The notes beneath the pieces are model-generated. The model saw only the letters and a program-made list of their open reading frames with translations. It was not told where the DNA came from and did no database searches. Source: Arthrobacter mobilis (GTDB lineage: Bacteria > Actinomycetota > Actinomycetes > Actinomycetales > Micrococcaceae). Taken from it: a DNA stretch of 64,000 nt. A program made the position numbers and the translations under genes. This document shows, piece after piece, positions 27,969 to 38,284 of this stretch (its first letter is position 1; every line of letters starts with the position of its first letter). The stretch covers positions 27,098 through 91,097 of the forward strand of contig NZ_JAAZSQ010000008.1 of NCBI RefSeq assembly GCF_012395835.1, in the 5' to 3' direction.

Positions 27969-30683
27969 CTAGTCCCGCATGGCCCGCCGGGCGCTGTCGG
28001 TGCGCTGGGTGTGGTTGCCCAGCCGCAGGTCCGCGCTGAGCACCGTCAGCGAGTTTCCGGCCACCAGTACCGGGTTGAACTCCAGCAGCGCAATTTCCGG
28101 GTGCTCGTCCTTCATCACGGCCACCCGTCCCACCAGGTCCTCCAGTGCGGCGACGTCGACCGGCGGCAGCCCCTGGTAGCCGAAGAGCTTGCGCGCCGCG
28201 CGCGGGCCGCGGACCAGGTCGGCCACGTCCACCGTCGTCAGCGGCGGGATGCGGTGCGCCCAGTCTTCGAGCAGGTTGACCGCGTCCCCGGCCAGCCCGA
28301 AGGACACCACCGGGCCCAGCAGCGGATCCTCGATCGCGCGCAGCACGCAGGCCTGGCCGGCCGGCGCCATGGACTGCACTTCCAGCGGCACGTCCCCGAA
28401 GGGAGCCAGCAGCCGGCGCATCTGCTCGATATTGCGCCGCAGGGACTGCGCGTCCACGATGTTCAGCCGGACCCCGCCCAGGTCCAGCCGCTGGCGCAGC
28501 CGCTCATCCGTGGTCTTCAGCGCCACCGGCCAGCCGAGCCGGTCCGCGGCCGCCACCGCCTCGTCGGGGGTGTCGAAACCGGCCGAGGGCAGCACGCTGA
28601 TCCCGTAGCAGGCCAGCAGTTCTGCCGTCTGTTCCAGGGTGGGCCGAAGCAGTTCGGTGCCGCCGATGCCCTCCACCAGGGTATCGATCAGCGCGGCCGC
28701 GCGGTGCGTCTGCAGTCCGGCGGCCACTGCCGGTTCGCCCTGGTCCCGGGCCGCCCACTGCGTGTAGCGGACGACGTCGGCGAGCGCGGCAACGGCGGCC
28801 CCCGGGCTGGCGTAGCAGGGCACGGCCTGCTGCCGCTGCCCCGCTGCGGCGGCCGGCCCGTCGCCGAGCAGCCCCTCGACGCTCTGGGCCGGGTCCGCCA
28901 GCCCGGTAAAGGCGGCGACGACCGGCTTGCCGGCTGCCGCGGCTGCCTGCTGCAGGGCCGCGGCCAGCTCCTCCACCGCAGCTCCCGGCACCGGCAGCAG
29001 GACGACGACGGCGGCATGGATCCGGTCCCCGGCCAGCGCCGCGGCCAGCCGCCCGCCCAGCACCGGGGCCGCCTGGCCGCCGGCCAGGTCCAGGCCGGCG
29101 TCCATTTCCTCCACAATGAGTTCGTGGGTGGTCGCCGCATCCGCCACGACCCGGCCGAGGGCGCCGGAATTGCCCAGCACCGCCAGGCCCGGCCCGGCCG
29201 GCAGCGGCTGGCTGACCAGGATCTGGGCGATGTCCATCAACTGCTCGTTGGTGGCCACCCGGATCACCCCGGACTGGCGCAGCATCGCGTCCAGGGCGCC
29301 GGCCGGGGCCTGGGTGGTGCGCACCGAGTGGCCCGGGGGCAGCCGCAGTCCCATCAGGTCCGACTTGGCGACGACGACCGGTTTGCTGCGGGCCAGCCGG
29401 CGGGCAATCCGGGAAAACTTGCGCGGATTGCCGAAGGATTCCAGGTAGAGGCCGGCCGCCAGGGTCGCCGGATCGTCCTCCCAGTACTGCATCAGGTCAT
29501 TGCCCGAAACATCGGCCCGGTTGCCCGCGGAGACCGCCGAGGAGACTCCGATCCCGCGCCGCCGGGCCGCGGCGTCGAGCAGCACGCCGATCGCCGAGGA
29601 CTGGCTGAACAGGCCCATCGGGCCGGTGCGCGGCAGCCCGGGGACCAGGGACGCGTTCAGCGAGACCGCGGGATCGGTGTTGAGGATGCCCAGCGAGGCC
29701 GGGCCGATCACGCGCATCCCGTAGGCGCGGGCATTGCGCACCAGGGCCCGCTGCCGGGCCAGCCCCCGCGCGCCGTCGTCCGCGAAGCCTGCGGTGGCGA
29801 CCACCACGCCCCTGACGCCCGCGGCGGCGCAGTCGGCCACCACCTGCTGCACCTGCTCGTAGGGCACCGCCACGACTGCCAGCTGCACGGGCTCGGGCAC
29901 CTCGGCGATGCCCGAGTAGCAGGGGATACCGGCGGGGAGGCCGGCCGGTTCCGCACCCCCGGGGGTGACGGCGTAGACCCGGCCGGAGAAGCGGCCCTCG
30001 AGGATGTGCCCGAGCAGGACCTGCCCGATGCCGCCGGCGTCCGGGCCGGCGCCGATGACGGCCACCGTGCCGGGAGCCAGCAGGGAGGCGACGCTGCGGG
30101 CCTCGGCCCGGTGCTCGCGCGATTCCATTACGGCCCGGGAGCGCTCGGTCGGGTCGATGCCGAACTCGAGCATGACCACGCCGTCTTCGAAATGGCGGCT
30201 GACCTCGTAGCCGGCGTCGTTGAAGACGGTGAGCATTTTGCGGTTCTCCGGCAGCACCTCGGCGGAGAACCTGCGGATGCCGTGCTCGCGCGCGGCGGCG
30301 GCCAGGTGCTCGAGCAGGATCGAGCCCAGGCCCCGGCCCTGGTGGGCATCGGAGACGTTGAATGCCACCTCGGCATCCGTGGGATCGTCCAGCCGGTCGT
30401 AGCGGCCGACGGCGACAATCTGGCCCCGGATGGTAATGACGAAGGCGACCCGGTTGTGGTGGTCCACGTTCGTGAAGCGCTCCAGTTCCCGCGGGCTGAG
30501 GCTCGACTTGTAGGTGAAGAACCGCAGGTAGATCGAGCTCTCCGACTGGCCCGCGTGGAAGGCCTGCAAGGCATCGGCGTCGGCGGGGGTGATCGGCCGC
30601 AGGTGGGCCGTGCCACCGTCGCGCAGGACCACGTCCGCCTCCCAGTATTCGGGATAATCCTCGGATTCGGCCGCATCAGACAT
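27969..30683 (-). CDS. GNAT acetyltransferase fused to ADP-forming acyl-CoA synthetase-like domains (Pat type)
   Basis: The 904-residue protein has an N-terminal GNAT domain (residues about 20-175, acetyl-CoA loop [13 protein letters not shown]). It is followed by a CoA-binding Rossmann domain ([21 protein letters not shown]), a ligase-CoA domain and a C-terminal ATP-grasp domain ([18 protein letters not shown]... [11 protein letters not shown]). This is the protein lysine acetyltransferase family of PatZ, but with GNAT at the N-terminus as is usual in actinobacteria. Such enzymes acetylate and silence acetyl-CoA synthetases. The ATG at 30683 lies 49 bases from the divergent parC start. Confidence 0.9.
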   Translation of the reverse strand: MSDAAESEDYPEYWEADVVLRDGGTAHLRPITPADADALQAFHAGQSESSIYLRFFTYKSSLSPRELERFTNVDHHNRVAFVITIRGQIVAVGRYDRLDDPTDAEVAFNVSDAHQGRGLGSILLEHLAAAAREHGIRRFSAEVLPENRKMLTVFNDAGYEVSRHFEDGVVMLEFGIDPTERSRAVMESREHRAEARSVASLLAPGTVAVIGAGPDAGGIGQVLLGHILEGRFSGRVYAVTPGGAEPAGLPAGIPCYSGIAEVPEPVQLAVVAVPYEQVQQVVADCAAAGVRGVVVATAGFADDGARGLARQRALVRNARAYGMRVIGPASLGILNTDPAVSLNASLVPGLPRTGPMGLFSQSSAIGVLLDAAARRRGIGVSSAVSAGNRADVSGNDLMQYWEDDPATLAAGLYLESFGNPRKFSRIARRLARSKPVVVAKSDLMGLRLPPGHSVRTTQAPAGALDAMLRQSGVIRVATNEQLMDIAQILVSQPLPAGPGLAVLGNSGALGRVVADAATTHELIVEEMDAGLDLAGGQAAPVLGGRLAAALAGDRIHAAVVVLLPVPGAAVEELAAALQQAAAAAGKPVVAAFTGLADPAQSVEGLLGDGPAAAAGQRQQAVPCYASPGAAVAALADVVRYTQWAARDQGEPAVAAGLQTHRAAALIDTLVEGIGGTELLRPTLEQTAELLACYGISVLPSAGFDTPDEAVAAADRLGWPVALKTTDERLRQRLDLGGVRLNIVDAQSLRRNIEQMRRLLAPFGDVPLEVQSMAPAGQACVLRAIEDPLLGPVVSFGLAGDAVNLLEDWAHRIPPLTTVDVADLVRGPRAARKLFGYQGLPPVDVAALEDLVGRVAVMKDEHPEIALLEFNPVLVAGNSLTVLSADLRLGNHTQRTDSARRAMRD

Positions 30684-30732
30684 AAACTCACTGTATCCGC
30701 AATCATTTACGCAAAGGATCCGCGCTTTTCCC

Positions 30733-33240
30733 ATGGCCCGCCGTCAGAAACCCGCCTCCGGCAAGGACTACCCGCAGAACTTCACCGAGAACATCGTCGA
30801 CATCGACGTCACCTCGGAGATGGAGGGGTCCTTCCTGGAGTACGCCTATTCGGTCATCTACTCGCGGGCCCTGCCCGATGCCAGGGACGGGCTGAAGCCG
30901 GTCCAGCGCCGCATCCTGTTCATGATGACCGACATGGGCCTGCGCCCTGACCGCGGCCATGTGAAGTCCGCCCGCGTGGTGGGCGAGGTCATGGGCAAGC
31001 TGCACCCGCACGGGGATGCGGCCATCTACGACGCCATGGTGCGCATGGCGCAGGACTTCTCGCTGCGCATCCCGCTGATTGACGGCCACGGCAACTTCGG
31101 CTCGCTCGACGACGGCCCGGCCGCCCCGCGCTACACCGAGGCCCGGCTGGCCGCCCCGGCCCTGGCGCTGACGGACCACCTGGACGAAGACGTGGTGGAC
31201 TTCGTGCCCAACTACGACAACCAGCTGATGCAGCCGGAGGTGCTGCCGGCCGCCTTCCCGAACCTTTTGGTCAACGGCTCGGCGGGCATTGCCGTGGGCA
31301 TGGCCACCAACATGGCCCCGCACAACCTGGGCGAGGTGGTGGCCGCCGCCCGGCACCTGATCCAGCATCCGGACGCCACCTTGGACGAGATCATGGAGTT
31401 CGTCCCCGGCCCGGATCTGCCCGGGGGCGGGCGGATCGTGGGCCTGGCCGGCATCAGGGACGCCTACGCCACGGGCCGCGGTTCGTTCAAGACCCGCGCG
31501 AAGGTGGAGATCGAGCAGCTGAACGCGCGGCGCACCGGCCTGGTGGTCACCGAGCTGCCCTACATGGTGGGGCCGGAGAAGGTGATCGAGAAGATCAAGG
31601 ACGCGGTGACCTCCAAGAAGCTGGCCGGGATTTCGGACGTGGTGGACCTGACCGACCGCACCCACGGGCTGCGCCTGGTCATCGAGCTGAAGAACGGCTT
31701 CAACCCCAAGGCGGTGCTGGCACAGCTCTACCGGTACACGCCGCTGGAGGATTCCTTCGGCATCAACAACGTCGCCCTGGTCCAGGGCCAGCCGCGCACG
31801 CTGGGCCTGCTCGAGCTGCTGCAGGTCTACGTGGACCACCGCCTGTCCGTGGTGCGCCGGCGCACCGCCTACCGGCTCGGGCGGAAGAAGGACCGCCTGC
31901 ACCTGGTCGAGGGCCTGCTGGTGGCCATCGTGGACATCGACGAGGTCATCCAGATCATCCGCAGCTCCGATGAGGCCAGCGCGGCCCGCGAACGGCTGAT
32001 GTCCATCTACGACCTGACCGAGATCCAGGCCAACTACATCCTCGAACTGCGCCTGCGCCAGCTGACCAAGTTCTCCCGGATCGAACTGGAGAAGGAGCAG
32101 GAGGAACTGCGCCGCGACATCGCCGTGCTCGAGGAGATCCTCGGCTCGGACACCCGGCTGCGCCGGCTCGTCTCGGACGAGCTGGGCGAGATGGCCGCGC
32201 TGCATGCCACGCCCCGGCGCACCGTGCTGCTCGAATCCGAGGCCGTCGACCCGGCCGGGGCGGCCGCGCTGGCCGGCGGAAGCGGCACGTCCGCCAGCGC
32301 GGGCAAGGCCGCCAAGGCGGTGCTGCCGCTGGAGATTCCCGACGATCCCTGCTGGGTGATCCTCTCGGCCTCCGGGCAGCTGGCCCGCACCATGACCCAG
32401 GACCCGTTCGCCGACGGCGGCCAGCGGGTGCGCCACGACGTCTTCACCTCCGTGGTCCCCAGCTCGGCCCGCGGCGAGATCGGCGCCGTCACCTCCGCCG
32501 GCCGGATGTTGCGGCTGCAGGTCATGGACATGCCCGTGCTGCCGGCAACCGCCGGTGTGCCGAACCTCACCGGCGGTGTGCCGGTGAAGGAATTCCTCAC
32601 GCTGGCCAAGGGCGAGTCCCTGGTCTCGCTGGTGCCGCTGAACACCGTGCTGGCCGTGGGCACCACGCAGGGCGTGGTCAAGCGGGTCACCCCCGACTAC
32701 CCGCTCAACCGCGAGGACTGGGAGATCATCACCCTCAAGGACAAGGACACGGTGGTTGGCGCCGCCGCGGCCACCGAGGAGGACGATCTGGTCTTCCTCA
32801 CCGCCCAGGCCCAGCTGCTGCGCTTCCCGGCCACGGCCGTCCGCCCGCAGGGCCGGACCGCGGGCGGCATGGCCGGCATCCGCCTGGCCGGCGGGGACTC
32901 GGTGATCTTCTTCGGCCCCGTCTCCCCCGCGGACGAGGCAGCGGTGGTGGTGACCATCGCCTCCGGTTCGGAGTCCCTGCCGGGGCTGTCCGCCGGCTCC
33001 GCCAAGGTGACGGCGCTTGCCGAATACCCGGTGAAGGGCCGGGCCACCGGCGGCGTGCGCGCCCACCGTTTCCTCAAGGGCGAGGACCTGCTCAGCCTGG
33101 CCTGGGCCGGCCACGGACCGGCCAAGGCCGCCGCGGACAACGGAGCCTCCCGGGCCCTGCCCACCGAGCACGGCCGCCGCGACGGCTCCGGCGTGCCGCT
33201 GAGCCAGACCGTCGACGCCATCGGTCCCAGCCTCAGCTAG
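30733..33240 (+). CDS. parC: DNA topoisomerase IV subunit A
   Basis: The 835-residue protein is a type IIA topoisomerase A subunit. The catalytic tyrosine is Tyr134 in [10 protein letters not shown], and the winged-helix element has [17 protein letters not shown]. The beta-pinwheel C-terminal half follows. It lacks a GyrA-box-like QRRGGKG, and a separate subunit B gene lies at 47.5-49.6 kb, so ParC is the better name than GyrA. The residue matching E. coli GyrA Ser83 is alanine. It decatenates daughter chromosomes together with ParE. Confidence 0.92.
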   Translation: MARRQKPASGKDYPQNFTENIVDIDVTSEMEGSFLEYAYSVIYSRALPDARDGLKPVQRRILFMMTDMGLRPDRGHVKSARVVGEVMGKLHPHGDAAIYDAMVRMAQDFSLRIPLIDGHGNFGSLDDGPAAPRYTEARLAAPALALTDHLDEDVVDFVPNYDNQLMQPEVLPAAFPNLLVNGSAGIAVGMATNMAPHNLGEVVAAARHLIQHPDATLDEIMEFVPGPDLPGGGRIVGLAGIRDAYATGRGSFKTRAKVEIEQLNARRTGLVVTELPYMVGPEKVIEKIKDAVTSKKLAGISDVVDLTDRTHGLRLVIELKNGFNPKAVLAQLYRYTPLEDSFGINNVALVQGQPRTLGLLELLQVYVDHRLSVVRRRTAYRLGRKKDRLHLVEGLLVAIVDIDEVIQIIRSSDEASAARERLMSIYDLTEIQANYILELRLRQLTKFSRIELEKEQEELRRDIAVLEEILGSDTRLRRLVSDELGEMAALHATPRRTVLLESEAVDPAGAAALAGGSGTSASAGKAAKAVLPLEIPDDPCWVILSASGQLARTMTQDPFADGGQRVRHDVFTSVVPSSARGEIGAVTSAGRMLRLQVMDMPVLPATAGVPNLTGGVPVKEFLTLAKGESLVSLVPLNTVLAVGTTQGVVKRVTPDYPLNREDWEIITLKDKDTVVGAAAATEEDDLVFLTAQAQLLRFPATAVRPQGRTAGGMAGIRLAGGDSVIFFGPVSPADEAAVVVTIASGSESLPGLSAGSAKVTALAEYPVKGRATGGVRAHRFLKGEDLLSLAWAGHGPAKAAADNGASRALPTEHGRRDGSGVPLSQTVDAIGPSLS

Positions 33241-33324
33241 GGAGTGGGGCGCGCCCGCAGTGCCGGCTTCGCAGCCCGCCCGCTCCGGGGCACCGCGGCG
33301 CCGGGGCGGGCATAAACTGGCGGC

Positions 33325-33843
33325 ATGGCAATCATTCCGGACACCAAGGACTGGATGTGGGTCACCGGACGCAGCTGCCCGGACTGCGGGTTCGACCCGG
33401 CCGGCGTCACCCCGGCCACCGTGGGCCCGGCGCTGCGCGCCGCGGTACCGCGCTGGCACCAGGTGCTGGCCCGCCCGCAGGTGCGCGAGCGGCCGGACGA
33501 CTCCACCTGGTCGCCGCTGGAATACGCCTCCCATGTCCGGGATGTCTGCACGCTGTTCCGCTCGCGGCTGGAGCAGATGCTGACGCAGGAGGATCCGGGC
33601 TTCGCGAACTGGGACGCGGACGCGGCCGCCGTCGACGGGCGCTACGGCGAGCAGGATCCGGCCGAGGTGGCCCGGCAGCTCGAGGCCGCCGCCACCGCCA
33701 CGGCCTCGGCCTTCGAAGCAGTCACCCCGGAGCAGTGGCAGCGGCCCGGCCGGCGCAGCAACGGTACGCCCTTCACCGTGACCACGCTGGGGTCCTACTT
33801 CCTGCACGAAGTCGTACACCACATGTACGACGTCGGCGCCTGA
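33325..33843 (+). CDS. DinB family protein
   Basis: The 172-residue protein has the four-helix DinB/YfiT pattern with probable metal-ligand histidines in ASHVRD (near residue 70) and in HEVVHHMYD at the C-terminus. An N-terminal CPDCGFDP pair is typical of the actinobacterial subgroup. Related proteins act as thiol-dependent transferases (mycothiol or bacillithiol), but no substrate can be named here. Confidence 0.85.
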   Translation: MAIIPDTKDWMWVTGRSCPDCGFDPAGVTPATVGPALRAAVPRWHQVLARPQVRERPDDSTWSPLEYASHVRDVCTLFRSRLEQMLTQEDPGFANWDADAAAVDGRYGEQDPAEVARQLEAAATATASAFEAVTPEQWQRPGRRSNGTPFTVTTLGSYFLHEVVHHMYDVGA

Positions 33844-33879
33844 GCAGGGGCCCTGGCCACCTGCGGGAGCGTCCCAATT

Positions 33880-34872
33880 TCAGGTCAGCGGGAACTCCCA
33901 GGCAAGGCTGCGGGTGGTCGGGGTGTAGCCCAGCCGCGTGTACAGGCCGAGCGCCCCGCTGGGGTTCTCCGTGTCCACGCCCAGGCCTGCATGGTCCATG
34001 CCGGCGGCCTTGAACCGCCGCATCGCCTCGGCCAGCAGCGCAGCGGCCAGTCCGCGGCCCCGCCAGGCCCGCCGGACCCCGAGCAGGTCGGTGAAGCCCT
34101 CGTCGTAGCCGTGCCGCAGCCGGAATTCCGGATCGAAGCTGGCCAGCTGGTAGGCCACCGTTTCGCCGGTGGCGGTCTCCACCACGGACAGGCTCCATTC
34201 CGGCTTCAGCTGCGGGTGCCGCACGGTGAAGGCCCAGCGTTGCGCGTCCCGCGGCTCGCTGCCCCAGTGGTCGGCGAACGCCTCGTTGTGGGCCAGCCGC
34301 ACCGGCTCGCTGTCCTCCGGGTCCAGGACAGCGAAGCTGAAGCCCGGCGGCAGCGGAGGTTCCGGCAGCGGACCGGCGAGCGGGCGGGTCATCTCGGTGA
34401 AATACCGCACCACCGCGGCCCCGGCCGCGGCCAGCAGCGCGTTGTGGGACTGGTCCTGTTCCTCGGCGTGCGTGCGCAGCACCCCGCCGGTGATCCCGGC
34501 TGCCTCGAACCGGCGGCGCTGGCATTCGCGCTGCCAGGCGTAGACGGCGGCACCGATGCCGCGGCGGCGCCAGGCCGGATCCACCCCGCCCCAGGTGTGG
34601 GCGACGGCGGAGCCCGGGTTCGCGGCCACCCGGCCGGCCGCCCGCAACACGCCGCCGCTGTCGAAGCCGGCCACGGTGGTCAGCTCCGGGTCGTTGGCTG
34701 CGGACGCGAGGTACTCGGCCAGGTCCTCCCGGGTTTCGGACCACGGCGGCTGGTCCACCGCGGCCATCCGGCGGACCAGGCCGTACCAGGCCGCGGTGTC
34801 CGCCGGGGTCAGCGCCCGCCAGTGCAGCCCGGTGCCGGCGGTATCCGGGTAGTTCGGCCTCGCGATGGTCAT
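33880..34872 (-). CDS. Tandem GNAT acetyltransferase
   Basis: The 330-residue protein has two GNAT domains. The second is well kept, with the acetyl-CoA loop WRGRGLAAALLAEAMRRF and GLGVDTENPSGALGLYTRLGY. The first has a similar loop, WRRRGIGAAVYAWQ. The layout resembles mycothiol synthase (MshD), but the conserved MshD N-terminus is not obvious, so only a general GNAT assignment is safe. It ends four bases before the cydDC stop. Confidence 0.82.
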   Translation of the reverse strand: MTIARPNYPDTAGTGLHWRALTPADTAAWYGLVRRMAAVDQPPWSETREDLAEYLASAANDPELTTVAGFDSGGVLRAAGRVAANPGSAVAHTWGGVDPAWRRRGIGAAVYAWQRECQRRRFEAAGITGGVLRTHAEEQDQSHNALLAAAGAAVVRYFTEMTRPLAGPLPEPPLPPGFSFAVLDPEDSEPVRLAHNEAFADHWGSEPRDAQRWAFTVRHPQLKPEWSLSVVETATGETVAYQLASFDPEFRLRHGYDEGFTDLLGVRRAWRGRGLAAALLAEAMRRFKAAGMDHAGLGVDTENPSGALGLYTRLGYTPTTRSLAWEFPLT

Positions 34873-34876
34873 CGGC

Positions 34877-37800
34877 CTAGGCTAGCGCGGCTGCCGGATT
34901 GGCGGAACCCAGCCGCAGCTGGCGGTCGCAGGCGGCTGCCTCCCGCGGGTCGTGGGTGACCAGGACCACTGCCTTGTCCGCGAGGGCGCGGCGCAGGTCG
35001 GCCAGCAGGTCCGCCGCGGCCTCCCGGTCCAGGTGCGCCGCCGGTTCGTCCAGCAGCACGACGTCGGCGGACGTGAGCAGGGCGCGTGCCACCGCCACCC
35101 GCTGGCGCTGGCCCCCGGAGAGGTGGTGCCCGCCCGGGCCGATCCGCGTCTCCAGGCCGTCCGGCAGTCCCGCGACGAAGGATCCCAGGCCCACGGCCTC
35201 CAGCACGGCCAGCAGGTCCTCCTCCGCAGGCCGATCCTGCCGGCTGCGGGCCAGCAGCAGGTTCGCGCGCAGGCTGGAATCGAACAGGTGGGCTTCCTGC
35301 GGAGTCCAGGCCAGCCGGCCGGCGGCACTGCCGGGCCGGCCGTTGACCAGGCAGCTGCCTTCCTCGGGTGCCAGGAAGCCGAGCAGCACCCCCAGCAGGG
35401 TGGACTTGCCGCTGCCCGAGGTCCCGGTCACCGCCAGCCACTCCCCGCGCCGCACCTGCAGGTCCAGGCCGGCGAACACCGGCTGCGCCTGCCCGGGATA
35501 GCGGTAGGTTGTCCCGCGCAGCGCGAGCGAGGCGACCGGGCCGGCTTCCGGCCCCGGAACCTCCGGCCGGGCAGCATCCGGGTCCGGGCTGCCCAGGTCC
35601 GGCAGCACCCGCTCCCCCAGCCGGCGCCAGGCACCCCACTGCTGCACCGCGGTGTTCACCGCCGTGTAGGGCTCGATCAGCGCCAGCTGCATCAGGATGA
35701 CGACGGCGGCGGCGCCGGGCGCCGTTCCGCCGGCTACCGCTGTTTCCGCCGCCGCGGTCATTGCCAGCGCGGACAGTGAGCAGGCCAGTGCCGTCACCGC
35801 GTGCCCCAGGCCCTGCGCCCAGGCGCTGCGCCGCAGCTGCGCCACCGTGGCGTCCCCGAGGGCCAGCACCTCGGCCCGCACCGGGCCGGCGGCGCCATTG
35901 GCGGCCAGGTCCCCGGCTGCGCCCAGCAGCCGGGACACGCCAGTCAGCGAGCGGCCCTTGAGGCCGACGGCGGCGGCCTGTGCCGAGCGGTCGGCCCACC
36001 GGGTCAGGGCCGGGGCACCCAGTACTCCGGCGAGCCCGAGCAGCAGCTGCCAGCCCAGTCCCGCCGGCAGCAGCAGCGCGGTAACCAGGCAGGAGGCCGC
36101 GGTGGTCAGCAGCCCGACCAGCGGGGCGAAGACCGCGCGCGGGGCGACGTCGCGCAGCTCGTCGACATCGCCGACCAGCCGTTCGAGGGCACCGCCGCCG
36201 CGGGCCAGCCGGCGCCAGCCTTCCGGACGCTGCAGCAGGCCGTTCCAGAGCTGCACGCGCAGCCTGTCGGTGCTTTCGAAGACCGCCTCATGCAGGTGCA
36301 GCCGTTCCTGGTAGCGCAGCACCGCGCGGCCGATGCCGAAGAAGCGCACGCCGACGACCGCCGTCATGAGGTGCAGCATGGGCGGCTGTTCGCTGGCGGC
36401 GACAATCAGCCAGCCGGAGAGCCCGGCCAGGGCGATGGCGCACAGCGTGGCCCCCACGCCGAAGCACAGCGCGGCGGCGAACCGGCGGTTCCGGGGCCGC
36501 AGCAGGGCCAGGTGTCGCCCCAGACCCGGCCGCTGCCGGGCGGCACCGGCCGCCGCAGCACGCCCGGCGGTGCTCCGGGCCCCGTTCCGGCTCCTTTGGC
36601 CGGCCGGTCCGGCCAGGCCCCCCTGTTCCGCGGTGGAAACGAAGTTATCCGGCATGCCGGCGCGCAGCGGGGCAGGGGCACCGGCGGAACCGGTGACCGG
36701 GATGATCCGGTCCGCAAGCGCCGCGGTGGCCGGGTCGTGGGAGACCAGGATGACCGTCGCCCGGCCGCGCAGCCCGGCCAGGGACCGTTCGATGGTCCGG
36801 GCGGAGACCTCGTCCACATGGGCGGTAGGCTCATCCGCCAGCAGCACGTCCACGCCGGGGACGTGCTCCAGCCGGGCCAGGGCGCGGGCCACCGCCACCC
36901 GGCGCAGCTCCCCCGGGCTCAGCTCCCCGGTTTGTGCGTCGGCCAGGCCGGCGGCATTGGCCCCGGCCAGGGCGCGGACAACGGCCTCCCGGGTCTCCGG
37001 GCCGTCGGCCAGTCCCGCGTACAGGGCGACTTCGGCGGCCACGGTGGCGGCCACCGGCACCGGGTGCTGCGGGATCCAGGCCACGGCTGCGGGCCGGATG
37101 CCTTCCACCGTCCCGGAGATCTCTGCGCCGGCCCCGTCCCGGCGCAGCCCGGCCAGGACCTCCAGCACCGTGGTCTTGCCGGTGCCGCTGGCTCCGGCCA
37201 GCGCGGCGATGCTGCCGGCCGGCACGGTGAAGTCCAGGCCGTCGAGCACCGCCTCCGGCCGGCCGGGGTAGCGCACGCTCAGGCCGCGGACGCCCACGGT
37301 GCCGCACCGGGTGTCCGTGCCGGTTGCCAGGGCCCGGCCGGCCGGGGCGCGCAGGATGCTGCCGGTGCGCCGAAGTGCCTCGATGCCGTCCTCGCTCGCG
37401 TGGTGGGCGGCGCCCAGGTCCCGCAGCGGCTGGTAGCACTCCGGGGCCAGGATCAGGGCCAGCAGCCCTGCCTCCAGCGGCATCTGGCCGTGCACCAGGC
37501 GCACGCCGATGAACACGGCCACCAGGGCCACGGACAAGGTGGCGATCAGTTCCAGTGCCAGCGAGGACAGGAAGGCCACGCGCAGGGTGGCCATGGTCCG
37601 GGTGCGGTAGGCGCGGGCGACGTCGGCCAGCGCGCGGGTCTGCGCCGCGGCCCGGCCCAGGCCCACCAGCACCGGCAGGCCGCGGGCCAACTCCAGCAGG
37701 TGGTCCGAGAGCCGGTGCAGCGCCTCGGCGGCTTCGCGCGCCTTGTCCTGGGTGTGCAGGCCGATCAGCACCATGAACACCGGCACCAGCGGGATGGTCA

Positions 37801-38284
37801 GCACCACGATCAGCGCGCTGATCCAGTCCGCGGCCAGGATCCGCAGCCCCACCAGCAGCGGCACCACGGCGCAGGTGACCAGGGCCGGCAGGTACTTGCA
37901 GTAATAGTCGTCCAGGGCGTCCAGGCCCCGGGTGGCCAGCACGCTCAGCGCACCATGGCCTGCCGCGGCCTCGCCGCCGGGAACACCGCCGCCGGCGTCG
38001 AGCACCGTGTCCACCAGCGCGGCCCGCAGTTCGTTCTTGACCCCGGCGGCCGCACGCTGGGCCACCGTCTCCTGGCCCCAGACGGACAGCGAGCGCAGCA
38101 GCGCACCGGCCGCACCGGCAGCCGTGACGGCCTGCCAGTCCAGGCCGCCGCCGGCCAGTCCGGCGATGCCGGCGGCCACGGCTCCGGCCAGCAGCACCAG
38201 TCCGGCGGCCTTGGCCGCAGCCAGCAGGCCCAGCAGGTAGAGCGCCCGCCGGCCGGCAGGGGTGATTGCCAGGGCGCGTTTCAC
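34877..38284 (-). CDS. cydDC: CydDC fused ABC exporter for cytochrome bd assembly
   Basis: The 1135-residue chain joins CydD and CydC. The first half has six membrane helices, then an ATPase with Walker A GASGTGKTT, an altered signature LSPGELRR and Walker B VDVLLADEP. A basic Ala/Gly linker leads to a second membrane domain and an ATPase with GTSGSGKST, LSGGQRQR and ADVVLLDEP. CydDC exports cysteine/glutathione-type thiols and handles haem, and is required for cytochrome bd assembly; fused forms are common in actinobacteria. The GTG start overlaps the cydB stop (GTGA), so translation is coupled. Confidence 0.94.
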   Translation of the reverse strand: MKRALAITPAGRRALYLLGLLAAAKAAGLVLLAGAVAAGIAGLAGGGLDWQAVTAAGAAGALLRSLSVWGQETVAQRAAAGVKNELRAALVDTVLDAGGGVPGGEAAAGHGALSVLATRGLDALDDYYCKYLPALVTCAVVPLLVGLRILAADWISALIVVLTIPLVPVFMVLIGLHTQDKAREAAEALHRLSDHLLELARGLPVLVGLGRAAAQTRALADVARAYRTRTMATLRVAFLSSLALELIATLSVALVAVFIGVRLVHGQMPLEAGLLALILAPECYQPLRDLGAAHHASEDGIEALRRTGSILRAPAGRALATGTDTRCGTVGVRGLSVRYPGRPEAVLDGLDFTVPAGSIAALAGASGTGKTTVLEVLAGLRRDGAGAEISGTVEGIRPAAVAWIPQHPVPVAATVAAEVALYAGLADGPETREAVVRALAGANAAGLADAQTGELSPGELRRVAVARALARLEHVPGVDVLLADEPTAHVDEVSARTIERSLAGLRGRATVILVSHDPATAALADRIIPVTGSAGAPAPLRAGMPDNFVSTAEQGGLAGPAGQRSRNGARSTAGRAAAAGAARQRPGLGRHLALLRPRNRRFAAALCFGVGATLCAIALAGLSGWLIVAASEQPPMLHLMTAVVGVRFFGIGRAVLRYQERLHLHEAVFESTDRLRVQLWNGLLQRPEGWRRLARGGGALERLVGDVDELRDVAPRAVFAPLVGLLTTAASCLVTALLLPAGLGWQLLLGLAGVLGAPALTRWADRSAQAAAVGLKGRSLTGVSRLLGAAGDLAANGAAGPVRAEVLALGDATVAQLRRSAWAQGLGHAVTALACSLSALAMTAAAETAVAGGTAPGAAAVVILMQLALIEPYTAVNTAVQQWGAWRRLGERVLPDLGSPDPDAARPEVPGPEAGPVASLALRGTTYRYPGQAQPVFAGLDLQVRRGEWLAVTGTSGSGKSTLLGVLLGFLAPEEGSCLVNGRPGSAAGRLAWTPQEAHLFDSSLRANLLLARSRQDRPAEEDLLAVLEAVGLGSFVAGLPDGLETRIGPGGHHLSGGQRQRVAVARALLTSADVVLLDEPAAHLDREAAADLLADLRRALADKAVVLVTHDPREAAACDRQLRLGSANPAAALA

